In this document: in pieces, positions 1 to 5,797 of the stretch
How the letters are laid out: each line of letters opens with the position of its first letter
How positions within the stretch are numbered: the stretch's first letter is position 1
Assembly: GCA_022360275.1 (NCBI GenBank)
Contig: JAKSDC010000100.1
Location: 1 to 8,401, forward strand
Direction of reading: 5' to 3'
DNA from: Chlorobiales bacterium
GTDB lineage: Bacteria > Bacteroidota > Chlorobiia > Chlorobiales > Chlorobiaceae
DNA length: 8,401 nucleotides
Program-made: the position numbers and the translations under genes
Notes under the pieces: generated by a model
Told to the model about the DNA's origin: nothing
The model's database searches: none
Seen by the model: the letters and a program-made list of their open reading frames with translations, nothing else

Positions 1-440
1 TCTGCGATATCGAGCATGTGCAGCAGGTGGTGCTGCAGTTCGAAGTGAATGAACTTTTCAGCCCGGTGTTTTTTCATTTTGCCGAGGATTTCGGCCATCA
101 GCGGGTTTTCGATGTGCCGTGACACCTGGCTGAAATATTCCAGCGGCAGGTCGTTGGCATAGCCGGTTGCCTGGTCGACGCTCATTTTTTTGCATACTCC
201 TGCAGCGATCTGCGGCTTTATGTGCTCGACCATCAATGGAATAACCACAAAATGCGGGATGTACTTGACGATCATGCTGATTGCGTGGTACAGTTCGTCC
301 AGTCCGTCTGTTTTGGAGCTTACCAGATTTTCAATATATGCGATGACTTTTTTCTGTTGCGTCGGATGGAGTTCGTGCAGGACGTCGGGGACCGGCTGTT
401 TTGTCCATTCCAGTGCATGTTCAAGCTCATTCATAATCAT
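1..440 (-). CDS. Conserved hypothetical protein, C-terminus outside window
   Basis: A reading frame on the minus strand is open from an ATG at 440-438 to the window edge (at least 146 codons). It is bounded upstream by an in-frame stop at 473-471. The N-terminus reads MIMNELEHALEWTKQPVPDV; a second in-frame ATG at 434-432 could be the true start, and no strong ribosome binding site separates them. The protein looks soluble and mostly alpha-helical, rich in His, Leu, Glu and Lys, with no signal peptide or membrane segment. A stretch with PHFVVIPLMVEHI followed by DLPLEYFSQVSRHI has a repeated helical feel, faintly like the N-terminal helical repeats of MgtE-type proteins, but that is too weak to name a family. 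It is divergent from alaS. A TATAAA box sits just upstream. Function unknown; that it is a real gene rests on the long open frame, plausible codon use and the promoter-like sequence. Confidence 0.68.
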   Translation of the reverse strand, partial: MIMNELEHALEWTKQPVPDVLHELHPTQQKKVIAYIENLVSSKTDGLDELYHAISMIVKYIPHFVVIPLMVEHIKPQIAAGVCKKMSVDQATGYANDLPLEYFSQVSRHIENPLMAEILGKMKKHRAEKFIHFELQHHLLHMLDIA

Positions 441-469
441 AACCGCTTTTGCTAAGAAGTAACCCACAG

Positions 470-498
470 TTTATAAAAAAAAAATGAAAACATGTAAT
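470..498 (-). promoter_or_regulatory. Candidate promoter for the leftward hypothetical gene
   Basis: Read on the minus strand, ATTACA (498-493) is followed after 17 nt by TATAAA (475-470). This matches 4 of 6 bases of the sigma70 -35 box and 5 of 6 of the -10 box, and lies about 30 nt upstream of the ATG at 440. The spacer contains a run of ten T residues on that strand. This is consensus matching only. Confidence 0.38.
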
Positions 499-597
499 TA
501 TGGTCATTTGCCGATGAAGCGGTTCGAGTGATGGGGGCGGAAAAAAAGAAAAACTGCCTGCCCGTGAAAATTTGTGTGACTCTGTGATCACCGGTCT

Positions 598-642
598 ACT
601 TGAACAGCAAGTGCGTGCCTGGGGAAAATCCCGGGCTTTTTT
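598..642 (+). terminator. Tandem hairpins with T tail in the alaS leader
   Basis: A first hairpin pairs ACTTG (598-602) with CAAGT (608-612) across a 5-nt loop. A second pairs GCCTGGGG (617-624) with TCCCGGGC (629-636) across an AAAA loop, with one internal and one closing G-T pair, and is followed directly by six T residues (637-642). The second has the form of a Rho-independent terminator on the plus strand, about 80 nt before alaS. No plus-strand gene precedes it, so it could end a short upstream transcript or small RNA, or act as an attenuator in the alaS leader. Confidence 0.5.
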
Positions 643-724
643 GTTACATTACGCAGTGAAATTCATACGGGAGGGGAACTTTCAGTCTGTTTTCCGTAAT
701 AACAAGCGAAAAGCATAGCAACTT

Positions 725-3382
725 ATGAGGTCCAGCGAGATTCGACAGTCGTTTCTTGATTTTTTCGTACAGAAAGCGCATACCATCGTCCGCTCCGCGC
801 CGGTGATTCCGGCGGAAGATCCGACGCTGTTGTTCACCAATGCGGGGATGAACCAGTTCAAGGATGTGTTTCTCGGCAAGGGCTCAAGACCTTACAAGAG
901 GGCGGTTGATACGCAGAAATGTATCCGTGCGTCCGGAAAGCACAACGATCTCGAGGATGTCGGGCGCGATACCTACCACCACACTTTTTTCGAGATGCTC
1001 GGCAACTGGTCGTTCGGGGACTATTACAAGAAAGAGGCGATTGCATGGGCATGGGAGCTGCTGACCGGAGTATGGAAACTGCCCAGGGAAAGACTCTATG
1101 CGACCGTATACAAGGACGACGACGAGAGTCTGGAGATCTGGAAAAGAGAGACCGATATCGATCCCGGTCATATTATGAAATTTGACGAGAAGGACAACTT
1201 CTGGGAGATGGGGGAAACCGGCCCCTGCGGACCCTGTTCGGAAATCCACATCGACCTGACCGGCGATCTTACCGGGGGAAAGCTTGTCAATGCCGGAGAC
1301 CACCGGGTCATCGAGCTGTGGAACCTTGTGTTCATCCAGTATGACCGGCAGCAGGACGGCTCTCTGGAACCGTTGCCGAAAAAACATGTCGATACCGGCA
1401 TGGGTTTCGAAAGGATTACCGCGGTGCTGCAGGGTAAAGGGTCGAATTACGACACGGATATCTTTGGCCCGCTGTTCGATGCCGTTACCTCTATTACCGG
1501 TGTGGCCTACAGGGCGACGCTCGACGGGGAGCAGGACATTGCCATGAGGGTCATTGCCGATCATGCACGGACGCTTACGTTTGCCATTACCGACGGGGCA
1601 GTGCCGGGCAACGAGGGCCGCGGATACGTGCTTCGCCGAATCCTGCGCAGGGCGGTGCGTTACGCAAGGAAGCTCGACTGCAATCAGCCGATGCTCTACC
1701 GCCTTGTCGGTGTCGTCGCTGAAACCATGGGCGGCGTTTTTCCCGAACTGAAGAGGCAGCAGGATACCGTTCAGAGGATCATCCGTTCAGAGGAGGAGAG
1801 TTTTCTGGTGACCCTCGACCGGGGAATAGAGATTTTCAGTGAGATAACGTCAGAACTCAAGGCTTCCGGTAGGCGGACGATTACAGGGGAAGATGCGTTC
1901 CGTCTATACGATACCTATGGCTTTCCGCTCGACCTGACACGGCTCATGGCTGCCGAGGAAAATCTTTCGGTAAACGAACAGGGATTTGAAACCTGCATGC
2001 AGGAACAGAAAGAGCGGGCCCGCAGGGACCGCAGACAGAAACAACAGCTCGCCGGAGATGAAGGCGAATGGCAGTGGCTTGAGAAAGCGGTACCTACGGT
2101 TTTTGTCGGCTACGAAACGCTGGAAAGCGATGCCCGTGTGGTCGGGGTCAAGGTTGCAGGAGGCCGGTTGCAGCTTGTGCTCGACCGTACCCCTTTTTAT
2201 GCCGAGAGCGGTGGGCAAACAGGTGACAGAGGCCGTATCGAGGGAGAAAAGTATACTGTCGAAGTGACCGATGCCCAAAAGGACGGGGAGGTGACTGTAC
2301 ACGTTGCAGGTAAGGTGTACGATCGCACAAGCGGAGCCGAAGTCGAGCTGGAAAGTATCGATTTCAATGGAATCGCTCCGGTTCGTGCGCAGGTTGACCG
2401 GGAGCTGAGGGAAGCGACGGAGCGTAACCATACTGCGACCCACCTTCTGCACGCGGCCCTGAGAAAAGTGCTTGGCGAACATGTTCAGCAGAAAGGTTCG
2501 CTGGTCGGTCCCGACCGGCTGCGCTTCGATTTCAGCCATTTCGAAAAAGTTTCCCAGCGCGAGCTCGAGGCGGTCGAGGCCGAAGTGAACGAGCGTATCC
2601 GTGAAGCCGCGGAACTGGTGAAGCATGTTGACGTGTCTTATGAAGAGGCCCTTGAGAGAGGTGCCCTTGCATTTTTCGGTGACAAGTATGCAGACCGTGT
2701 AAGAATTGTTGAGGTTCCGGGAGTGTCGATGGAGCTGTGCGGCGGAACGCACGTGAGCAATGTCGGCAAGATCGGCCTGTTCAAGATCGTCGGCGAGTCC
2801 TCGATCGCATCGGGTATCCGGCGCATCGAGGCCATTACCGGCAAGGTTGCCGAGGAACTGCTCTGGGACGAGTACCAGGAACTGCAGCAGGTTCGACAGC
2901 TGCTTAAAACAAGCGGAGAAGAGAGTGTTGCAGGCCGTGTACAAGAGCTTCTGGAAGAGAGAAAGACGCTCGATAAACAGGTGCAGGATATGCGGCTTTC
3001 ACTGCTGCTGGATCAGGCACTGAGCCAGCTTGAGCAGGCTGATATGGTTAACGGGTGCAAAATATTCGTCATGAAGCAGGAGGATTCCGGAGCCGATACC
3101 CTGCGCAGCCTCGGGCAGTTCCTTCGGGAAAAAATCGGCTGCGGCGTCGGTCTGCTTGCCGGCGAGGAGAACGGAAAAGTCACACTGGTCGGGTTTGCCG
3201 GTGATGAAGCGGTCAGCGAATGCGGCATGAATGCCGGAGAGTTGGTTAAAAAGGCTGCAGCCAAAGTGCAGGGCGGCGGCGGCGGGAAACCGGGATTTGC
3301 TACTGCCGGGGGCAGGAATCCGGCCGGTATTCCCGATGCGATCAAAGTGTTTGAGGAAGCCGTGAGGGAAAAACTGCAATGA
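725..3382 (+). CDS. alaS: Alanyl-tRNA synthetase
   Basis: This cytoplasmic class II enzyme charges tRNA-Ala with alanine and hydrolyses mischarged Ser- or Gly-tRNA-Ala. The 885-residue protein has the family's full length and domain order. The aminoacylation core is N-terminal (HHTFFEMLGNWSFGDYY from residue 85), the tRNA-recognition helix carries GNEGRGYVLRRILRRAVRYA (295-314), and the editing domain begins with ESGGQTGDRG (494-503). The editing site has the zinc ligands H569, H573, C672 (in CGGTH) and H676. The C-terminal C-Ala/DHHA1 part ends with the glycine stretch GGGGGKPG (from 850). An in-frame TAG at 716-718 leaves ATG 725 as the first possible start; there is no clear Shine-Dalgarno sequence before it. 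The next gene starts 18 nt after the stop, suggesting an operon. The closest match I recognise is from green sulfur bacteria. Nothing looks broken. Confidence 0.98.
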   Translation: MRSSEIRQSFLDFFVQKAHTIVRSAPVIPAEDPTLLFTNAGMNQFKDVFLGKGSRPYKRAVDTQKCIRASGKHNDLEDVGRDTYHHTFFEMLGNWSFGDYYKKEAIAWAWELLTGVWKLPRERLYATVYKDDDESLEIWKRETDIDPGHIMKFDEKDNFWEMGETGPCGPCSEIHIDLTGDLTGGKLVNAGDHRVIELWNLVFIQYDRQQDGSLEPLPKKHVDTGMGFERITAVLQGKGSNYDTDIFGPLFDAVTSITGVAYRATLDGEQDIAMRVIADHARTLTFAITDGAVPGNEGRGYVLRRILRRAVRYARKLDCNQPMLYRLVGVVAETMGGVFPELKRQQDTVQRIIRSEEESFLVTLDRGIEIFSEITSELKASGRRTITGEDAFRLYDTYGFPLDLTRLMAAEENLSVNEQGFETCMQEQKERARRDRRQKQQLAGDEGEWQWLEKAVPTVFVGYETLESDARVVGVKVAGGRLQLVLDRTPFYAESGGQTGDRGRIEGEKYTVEVTDAQKDGEVTVHVAGKVYDRTSGAEVELESIDFNGIAPVRAQVDRELREATERNHTATHLLHAALRKVLGEHVQQKGSLVGPDRLRFDFSHFEKVSQRELEAVEAEVNERIREAAELVKHVDVSYEEALERGALAFFGDKYADRVRIVEVPGVSMELCGGTHVSNVGKIGLFKIVGESSIASGIRRIEAITGKVAEELLWDEYQELQQVRQLLKTSGEESVAGRVQELLEERKTLDKQVQDMRLSLLLDQALSQLEQADMVNGCKIFVMKQEDSGADTLRSLGQFLREKIGCGVGLLAGEENGKVTLVGFAGDEAVSECGMNAGELVKKAAAKVQGGGGGKPGFATAGGRNPAGIPDAIKVFEEAVREKLQ

Positions 3383-3400
3383 CGAGAAGGTAGGACGGTT

Positions 3401-3931
3401 ATGTTGGTTCTTGATTGTTTTTTTGGTCGTTGCCGGAAACCTTCATGCGAGGGCTGCCTGTTCAGAGTTGTCCGTTCGTTACGGCTTGCGCTCAAGTCAC
3501 GGGCCATGAACAAATGCGAGGACGAGTCCGTCGATACTGAAGGAATATGGAAGAAAGAAGTTGAGGCTGCGCCTGCTGCAGTGAAAGCTTCGCCACCCGC
3601 TACGACATCGCCACCTGTAACGGAATCGAAGCAGCAGCCGTCAAGGAAACGGAGAAAGAGGCTGCTTGCCCCGAGAGAAGATATTCCATGGTTTCCCGTG
3701 ATCAATCCCGATCTCTGCAACGGGTGCGGCGACTGCAAGGTACTCTGCAAACCCGGAGTTTTCGAACCCGGACCGCCCGATCCGGCAGGCATCCAGCGCC
3801 CCAAGCTCGTCGTGGCTCACCCGTACAACTGTCTCGTGCTCTGCGACCGCTGCGTCCCTGTCTGCACCTCCGGAGGCATCAAGCTGCCGCCGAAAAAGGA
3901 ATTCGAGAAGTTTGTCGAGTATGTCGATTGA
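3401..3931 (+). CDS. Dicluster ferredoxin-like 4Fe-4S protein
   Basis: This 176-residue protein has a C-terminal ferredoxin-type domain that should bind two [4Fe-4S] clusters and carry electrons in the cytoplasm. The first motif is C106-x2-C109-x2-C112-x3-C116, where the residue after the last Cys is Lys rather than the usual Pro. The second is C144-x3-C148-x2-C151-x3-C155, with a one-residue-longer first gap. Residues about 55-88 form an Ala/Pro/Ser/Thr-rich linker ending in a basic patch (SRKRRKR). The first 20 residues hold a further Cys set (C6, C11, C16, C19). The start at 3401 is supported by AGGA 5 nt upstream; an in-frame ATG at 3506 (residue 36) would omit the N-terminal Cys set. It probably shares a transcript with alaS, although no link to alanylation is apparent. 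The redox partner is unknown. Confidence 0.85.
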   Translation: MLVLDCFFGRCRKPSCEGCLFRVVRSLRLALKSRAMNKCEDESVDTEGIWKKEVEAAPAAVKASPPATTSPPVTESKQQPSRKRRKRLLAPREDIPWFPVINPDLCNGCGDCKVLCKPGVFEPGPPDPAGIQRPKLVVAHPYNCLVLCDRCVPVCTSGGIKLPPKKEFEKFVEYVD

Positions 3932-4101
3932 AGAGAATGACGAGTGACTGCGGCTTTCGGCCAGTGACCAGTGACGCCGCCTGACAGGTCAGGCTTGGTG
4001 ACAAGTGACAAGAAAAATAAGGACAATCCCGATCTCTATACTCTTGTTATCGCAATTTACATACTCTCGTTCCTCCTGAATATGCCTTCGAGCGGATAGG
4101 C
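3932..4101. other. Intergenic region with TGAC repeats and an inverted repeat
   Basis: No gene is visible between the ferredoxin gene and the first toxin-antitoxin unit. The left part holds seven TGAC motifs, three pairs of them spaced exactly 7 nt apart (3938/3945, 3965/3972, 3999/4006). It also holds a perfect inverted repeat, GCCTGAC (3979-3985) with GTCAGGC (3988-3994). The inverted repeat lacks a T tail, so it is a poor intrinsic terminator. The rest (4010-4070) is AT-rich with no recognised signal. Confidence 0.5.
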
Positions 4102-4154
4102 GGATCATGGTAGGGAACTCCCGCGAGACTATAGTCGTTATATTGTGTGAATTT

Positions 4155-4174
4155 TGTGCTACATTGTGGCTACA
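4155..4174 (+). promoter_or_regulatory. Tandem TGTG(G)CTACA repeats, possible DinJ operator (left)
   Basis: TGTGCTACA (4155-4163) is followed by TGTGGCTACA (4165-4174), about 60 nt before the antitoxin ATG. The same 20-bp block is unchanged in the right copy although surrounding bases have drifted. RHH antitoxins of the RelB/DinJ family normally repress their own promoter by binding short repeats, so an operator role is plausible. Here the block is directly followed by a 17-nt insertion (4175-4191) bounded by ACA, which shifts it relative to downstream promoter elements. Confidence 0.4.
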
Positions 4175-4234
4175 ATCGGTTGCAAGGTACAGTTCTCTAA
4201 AGTTGGAGTAATATATCGTGAGGGAAAAGCTACT

Positions 4235-4498
4235 ATGATTACAAAATCTGTTGTACGGGCAAGAATTGATCAGGAAACCAAGGATGAAGCTTCGGCAATT
4301 CTTGCTGCTATGGGGCTGACGATGTCAGATGCCGTAAGGTTACTGATGAAAAAAATCGTAGCAGAGAAAGCATTGCCGTTTAATCCGCTGATTCCGAATG
4401 ATGAAACAATTCAGGCGATCAAAGAGGCAAGGGCAGGCGAGACGCATACTGCCGGATCGGTAGATGAACTATTCAAAGAACTCGATGCGGACGATTAA
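4235..4498 (+). CDS. dinJ: DinJ/RelB-family antitoxin, orphaned copy
   Basis: This 87-residue protein closely resembles E. coli DinJ, sharing VRARID, a GLTMSDAVRLL segment and EKALPFN. The N-terminal part (about 3-45) is a ribbon-helix-helix DNA-binding and dimerisation domain, with strand residues around KSVVRARID. The acidic tail (about 55-87) would wrap and block the toxin. It differs from the right copy only at residue 7 (Val against Leu) and residue 56 (Asp against Glu). ATG 4235 is preferred because it fits DinJ; the frame is open further upstream from a TTG at 4154, but that would run through the operator-like repeats. Its partner toxin gene, overlapping its last 14 nt, is broken, so this antitoxin is orphaned in cis. 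It may still neutralise the toxin from the right copy and repress either promoter. Confidence 0.92.
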   Translation: MITKSVVRARIDQETKDEASAILAAMGLTMSDAVRLLMKKIVAEKALPFNPLIPNDETIQAIKEARAGETHTAGSVDELFKELDADD

Positions 4499-4663
4499 GT
4501 ACACATCTAAGTTCAAAAGCGATTGTCCCACCCATTGAGCGGCCGATGGAAGGATTGCCGCGATTGTCACATAAAGCCTGATCTTGTCCTCATATACCGA
4601 AAACCCGATGATCAAAATCTTGAACTGGTGCGTCTTGGTTCACATAGCGAGCTGGGGTTATAG
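4485..4663 (+). pseudogene. yafQ: YafQ toxin pseudogene with internal deletion
   Basis: This is the broken counterpart of the intact toxin at 7206-7487. It begins with the same ATG overlapping the antitoxin end and the same first 13 codons. Then 107 nt of the intact gene (7246-7352) are replaced by four bases, GTCC (4525-4528), a net loss of 103 nt. The resulting frameshift ends translation at TGA 4536-4538 after 17 codons. The 3' part is preserved in another frame (4529-4663) and still encodes HPLSGRWKDCRDCHIKPD and a GSHSELGL ending, including the residues expected to be catalytic. No start codon and ribosome binding site combination is evident for expressing that part alone. The product is therefore expected to be inactive. 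The remnant differs little from the intact copy, so the deletion is probably recent compared with the duplication. Confidence 0.92.
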
Positions 4664-4693
4664 GAACCTACCAGAATTTTCATAGAACGTGAA

Positions 4694-4722
4694 AAGGGGG
4701 GCGGCAGCCCCCTTCTGTTTTT
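4694..4722 (+). terminator. Rho-independent terminator after the left TA copy
   Basis: AAGGGGG (4694-4700) pairs with CCCCCTT (4708-4714) across a 7-nt loop, and T residues follow (CTGTTTTT, 4715-4722). The same element, with an altered loop, follows the right copy, so it belongs to the duplicated unit. Confidence 0.85.
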
Positions 4723-4924
4723 CTCTCATTTGTAGCCCATTTGCCCGTTTTCTTGTCATCGTTTTTCAAGTTGTTGAAGCAGTTTTTTTGGGGATAGATT
4801 GGCTGTAAGCAGATGCTTGAATACGGGGATAAGTACTTATGCTGTATATTTTTGGGGTGGAGAAAGAAAATTTGTAATACAGATAATAGTTAATATTATG
4901 CCCAATAAATAGAAAGAAACGTGC
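4723..4924. other. 3' flank of left TA copy and leader of the DUF4062 gene
   Basis: No gene is seen here. The segment to 4900 is the diverged counterpart of 7550-7738. It includes a possible promoter, TTGGGG (4852-4857) and TAATAC (4875-4880) with a 17-nt spacer, whose -10 box lies within a near-palindrome. After 4900 the two copies share nothing. ATTATGC at 4895-4901 resembles the 7-bp core of an integron attachment site, and ATG 4925 follows 23 nt later. Confidence 0.45.
4869..4885. promoter_or_regulatory. Imperfect 17-bp palindrome, possible operator (left)
   Basis: AATTTGTA and TACAGATA flank a central A, with 6 of 8 arm pairs intact including the inner TGTA/TACA. It is the counterpart of the perfect palindrome at 7706-7722 and lies about 40 nt before the DUF4062 gene start. 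The candidate -10 box TAATAC lies inside it, so a bound protein would block transcription. No regulator is encoded nearby apart from the DinJ antitoxins and the winged-helix-like domain of the adjacent gene. Confidence 0.35.
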
Positions 4925-5764
4925 ATGCCATATAACGCAACAGTCATCAACGTGATGATCGCCTCACCAGGCGATGTCGCAACCGAGCGAAACATCGTTC
5001 GGTCGGCAATACACAATTGGAACGCGGTGCACTCTTTGGATCGTCGTGTGATCCTCGTCCCCGTTGGCTGGGACACTCACTCAGTTCCCGAAATGGGAGA
5101 TCGTGCTCAAGCCTTAATCAATAAGCAAGTCCTGCAAAACTGCGATCTTCTCGTTGCCATATTCTGGACTCGTCTGGGAACGCCGACGGGCACCGCATCC
5201 AGTGGAACCGTGGAAGAAATTGAGGAACACCTTGAGTCCGGAAAGCCTGCGATGTTGTATTTTTCAAATGCTCCTGTCCGCCCGGATAGTGTTGATGACA
5301 ACCAATACAAGGCTCTCCGCGATTTCCGCGCATCGTGTCAACAGCGAGGGCTAATCGAAACCTACGATTCGCTTGAAGAGTTCCGAGAGAAGTTTTGGCG
5401 TCAACTCGCACAGACCGTTATCAGAGAGTACGGCAACATTGTATTGAATCCAACCGCCGAAATCGACACTTCCGCACCGGCAATCCCGCAACTCAGTGAC
5501 ACCGCAAAACAGTTGTTGTTGGAAGCGGCACGGGATCAGAGCGGAATGGTAATGTGTATCCGGGTTATGGGCGGCCTTCTCGTGCAAACCAACAATAAAC
5601 AGCTTGCACAAATGGGTGACGCTCGCAGTGAAGCACGCTGGAAAGGTGCAATTGCGGAACTTGTAAATCACGAGTTCATGGAAGCGCGTGGTCAAAAAGG
5701 AGAAGTGTTTGGACTTACCAATGAAGGTTATCAGCTTGCAGATCGCTTGGGCGGTACTCTGTAG
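4925..5764 (+). CDS. DUF4062-type protein with C-terminal winged-helix-like domain
   Basis: This 279-residue protein is predicted to be cytoplasmic. Residues 7-115 resemble DUF4062, a Rossmann-like domain related in fold to TIR and nucleoside-deoxyribosyltransferase domains. It shows VMIASPGDVATERN (10-23), a conserved WDTHSVPEMGDR (49-60), CDLLVAIFWTRLGTPTG (73-89) and SGTVEEIEEH followed by GKPAMLYF (93-113). Glu within TVEEIEEH is where enzymes of these folds carry a catalytic acid, so nucleotide or NAD processing is conceivable but unproven. Residues 120-170 form a helical linker. Residues about 190-279 look like a winged-helix unit ending in VFGLTNEGYQLADRL. Such proteins are often found in genomic islands and suspected to act in defence. 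The gene stands alone between TA debris and an attC-like half site touching its stop codon. ATG 4925 has only a weak purine-rich upstream sequence. Confidence 0.75.
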   Translation: MPYNATVINVMIASPGDVATERNIVRSAIHNWNAVHSLDRRVILVPVGWDTHSVPEMGDRAQALINKQVLQNCDLLVAIFWTRLGTPTGTASSGTVEEIEEHLESGKPAMLYFSNAPVRPDSVDDNQYKALRDFRASCQQRGLIETYDSLEEFREKFWRQLAQTVIREYGNIVLNPTAEIDTSAPAIPQLSDTAKQLLLEAARDQSGMVMCIRVMGGLLVQTNNKQLAQMGDARSEARWKGAIAELVNHEFMEARGQKGEVFGLTNEGYQLADRLGGTL

Positions 5765-5797
5765 GGCATAACAAGATCGTTGTAGCCGACGCGCTAC
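5765..5797 (+). other. Partial integron attC-like site
   Basis: Starting directly after the stop codon, GCATAACAAG (5766-5775) and then TCGTT and AGCCGACGCG (5784-5793) strongly resemble the left half (R'' and L'' boxes) of attC sites such as that of the aadA cassette. By eye about 20 of 24 positions match. The right half, which should mirror it and end in GTTATGC, is not found downstream. The likeness breaks at about 5797, where the TcmP-like remnant begins. No integrase gene is present in the window. Confidence 0.5.

Larger units (their letters stand above)
441..724. other. Divergent intergenic region upstream of alaS
   Basis: This 284-nt spacer separates the leftward hypothetical gene from alaS. 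It holds the candidate leftward promoter (470-498), an A/G-rich stretch around 540-553, and two adjacent hairpins (598-612 and 617-636) ahead of a T run. A GGGAGGGG sequence near 670 looks like a ribosome binding site but is followed by no useful reading frame. I see no convincing sigma70 promoter for alaS; TTGTTA at 641-646 has no good -10 partner. Confidence 0.5.
4071..4900 (+). repeat. Left copy of a duplicated dinJ-yafQ unit
   Basis: This stretch aligns from end to end with 6809-7738. The similarity begins at CCTGAA, runs through a shared ATGGTAGGGAACTCC block (from about 4107), the promoter region, antitoxin, toxin, terminator and about 180 nt of 3' flank, and ends at TTATG. The coding parts are nearly identical while the flanks have diverged, mostly by transitions and small indels, which suggests an old duplication under selection in the genes. 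Compared with the right copy it carries a 17-nt insertion (4175-4191) in the promoter region and a large deletion within the toxin. Limits were judged by eye. Confidence 0.85.

Noticed and set aside
190..462. Two plus-strand frames opposite the partial hypothetical gene
   Set aside because: Their Cys/Ser/Phe-rich products look unnatural. The minus-strand frame is longer, open to the window edge and has a promoter-like sequence.
884..1564. Long minus-strand open frame opposite alaS (also 1904-2944)
   Set aside because: These lie fully inside the well-supported alaS coding sequence and show no recognisable protein motif. They are frame shadows of GC-rich codon usage.
3013..3804. 263-codon minus-strand frame spanning alaS and the ferredoxin gene
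   Set aside because: It crosses two convincing plus-strand genes and encodes a low-complexity Ser/Pro-rich product with no family resemblance.
3979..3994. Intrinsic terminator after the ferredoxin gene
   Set aside because: The inverted repeat has only a 2-nt centre (or a 6-bp stem with a tetraloop) and no T run follows.
4154..4234. N-terminal extension of the DinJ antitoxins from upstream TTG codons (also 6893-6955)
   Set aside because: The extensions run through the promoter and repeats, differ between copies by a 17-nt indel, and are absent from DinJ.
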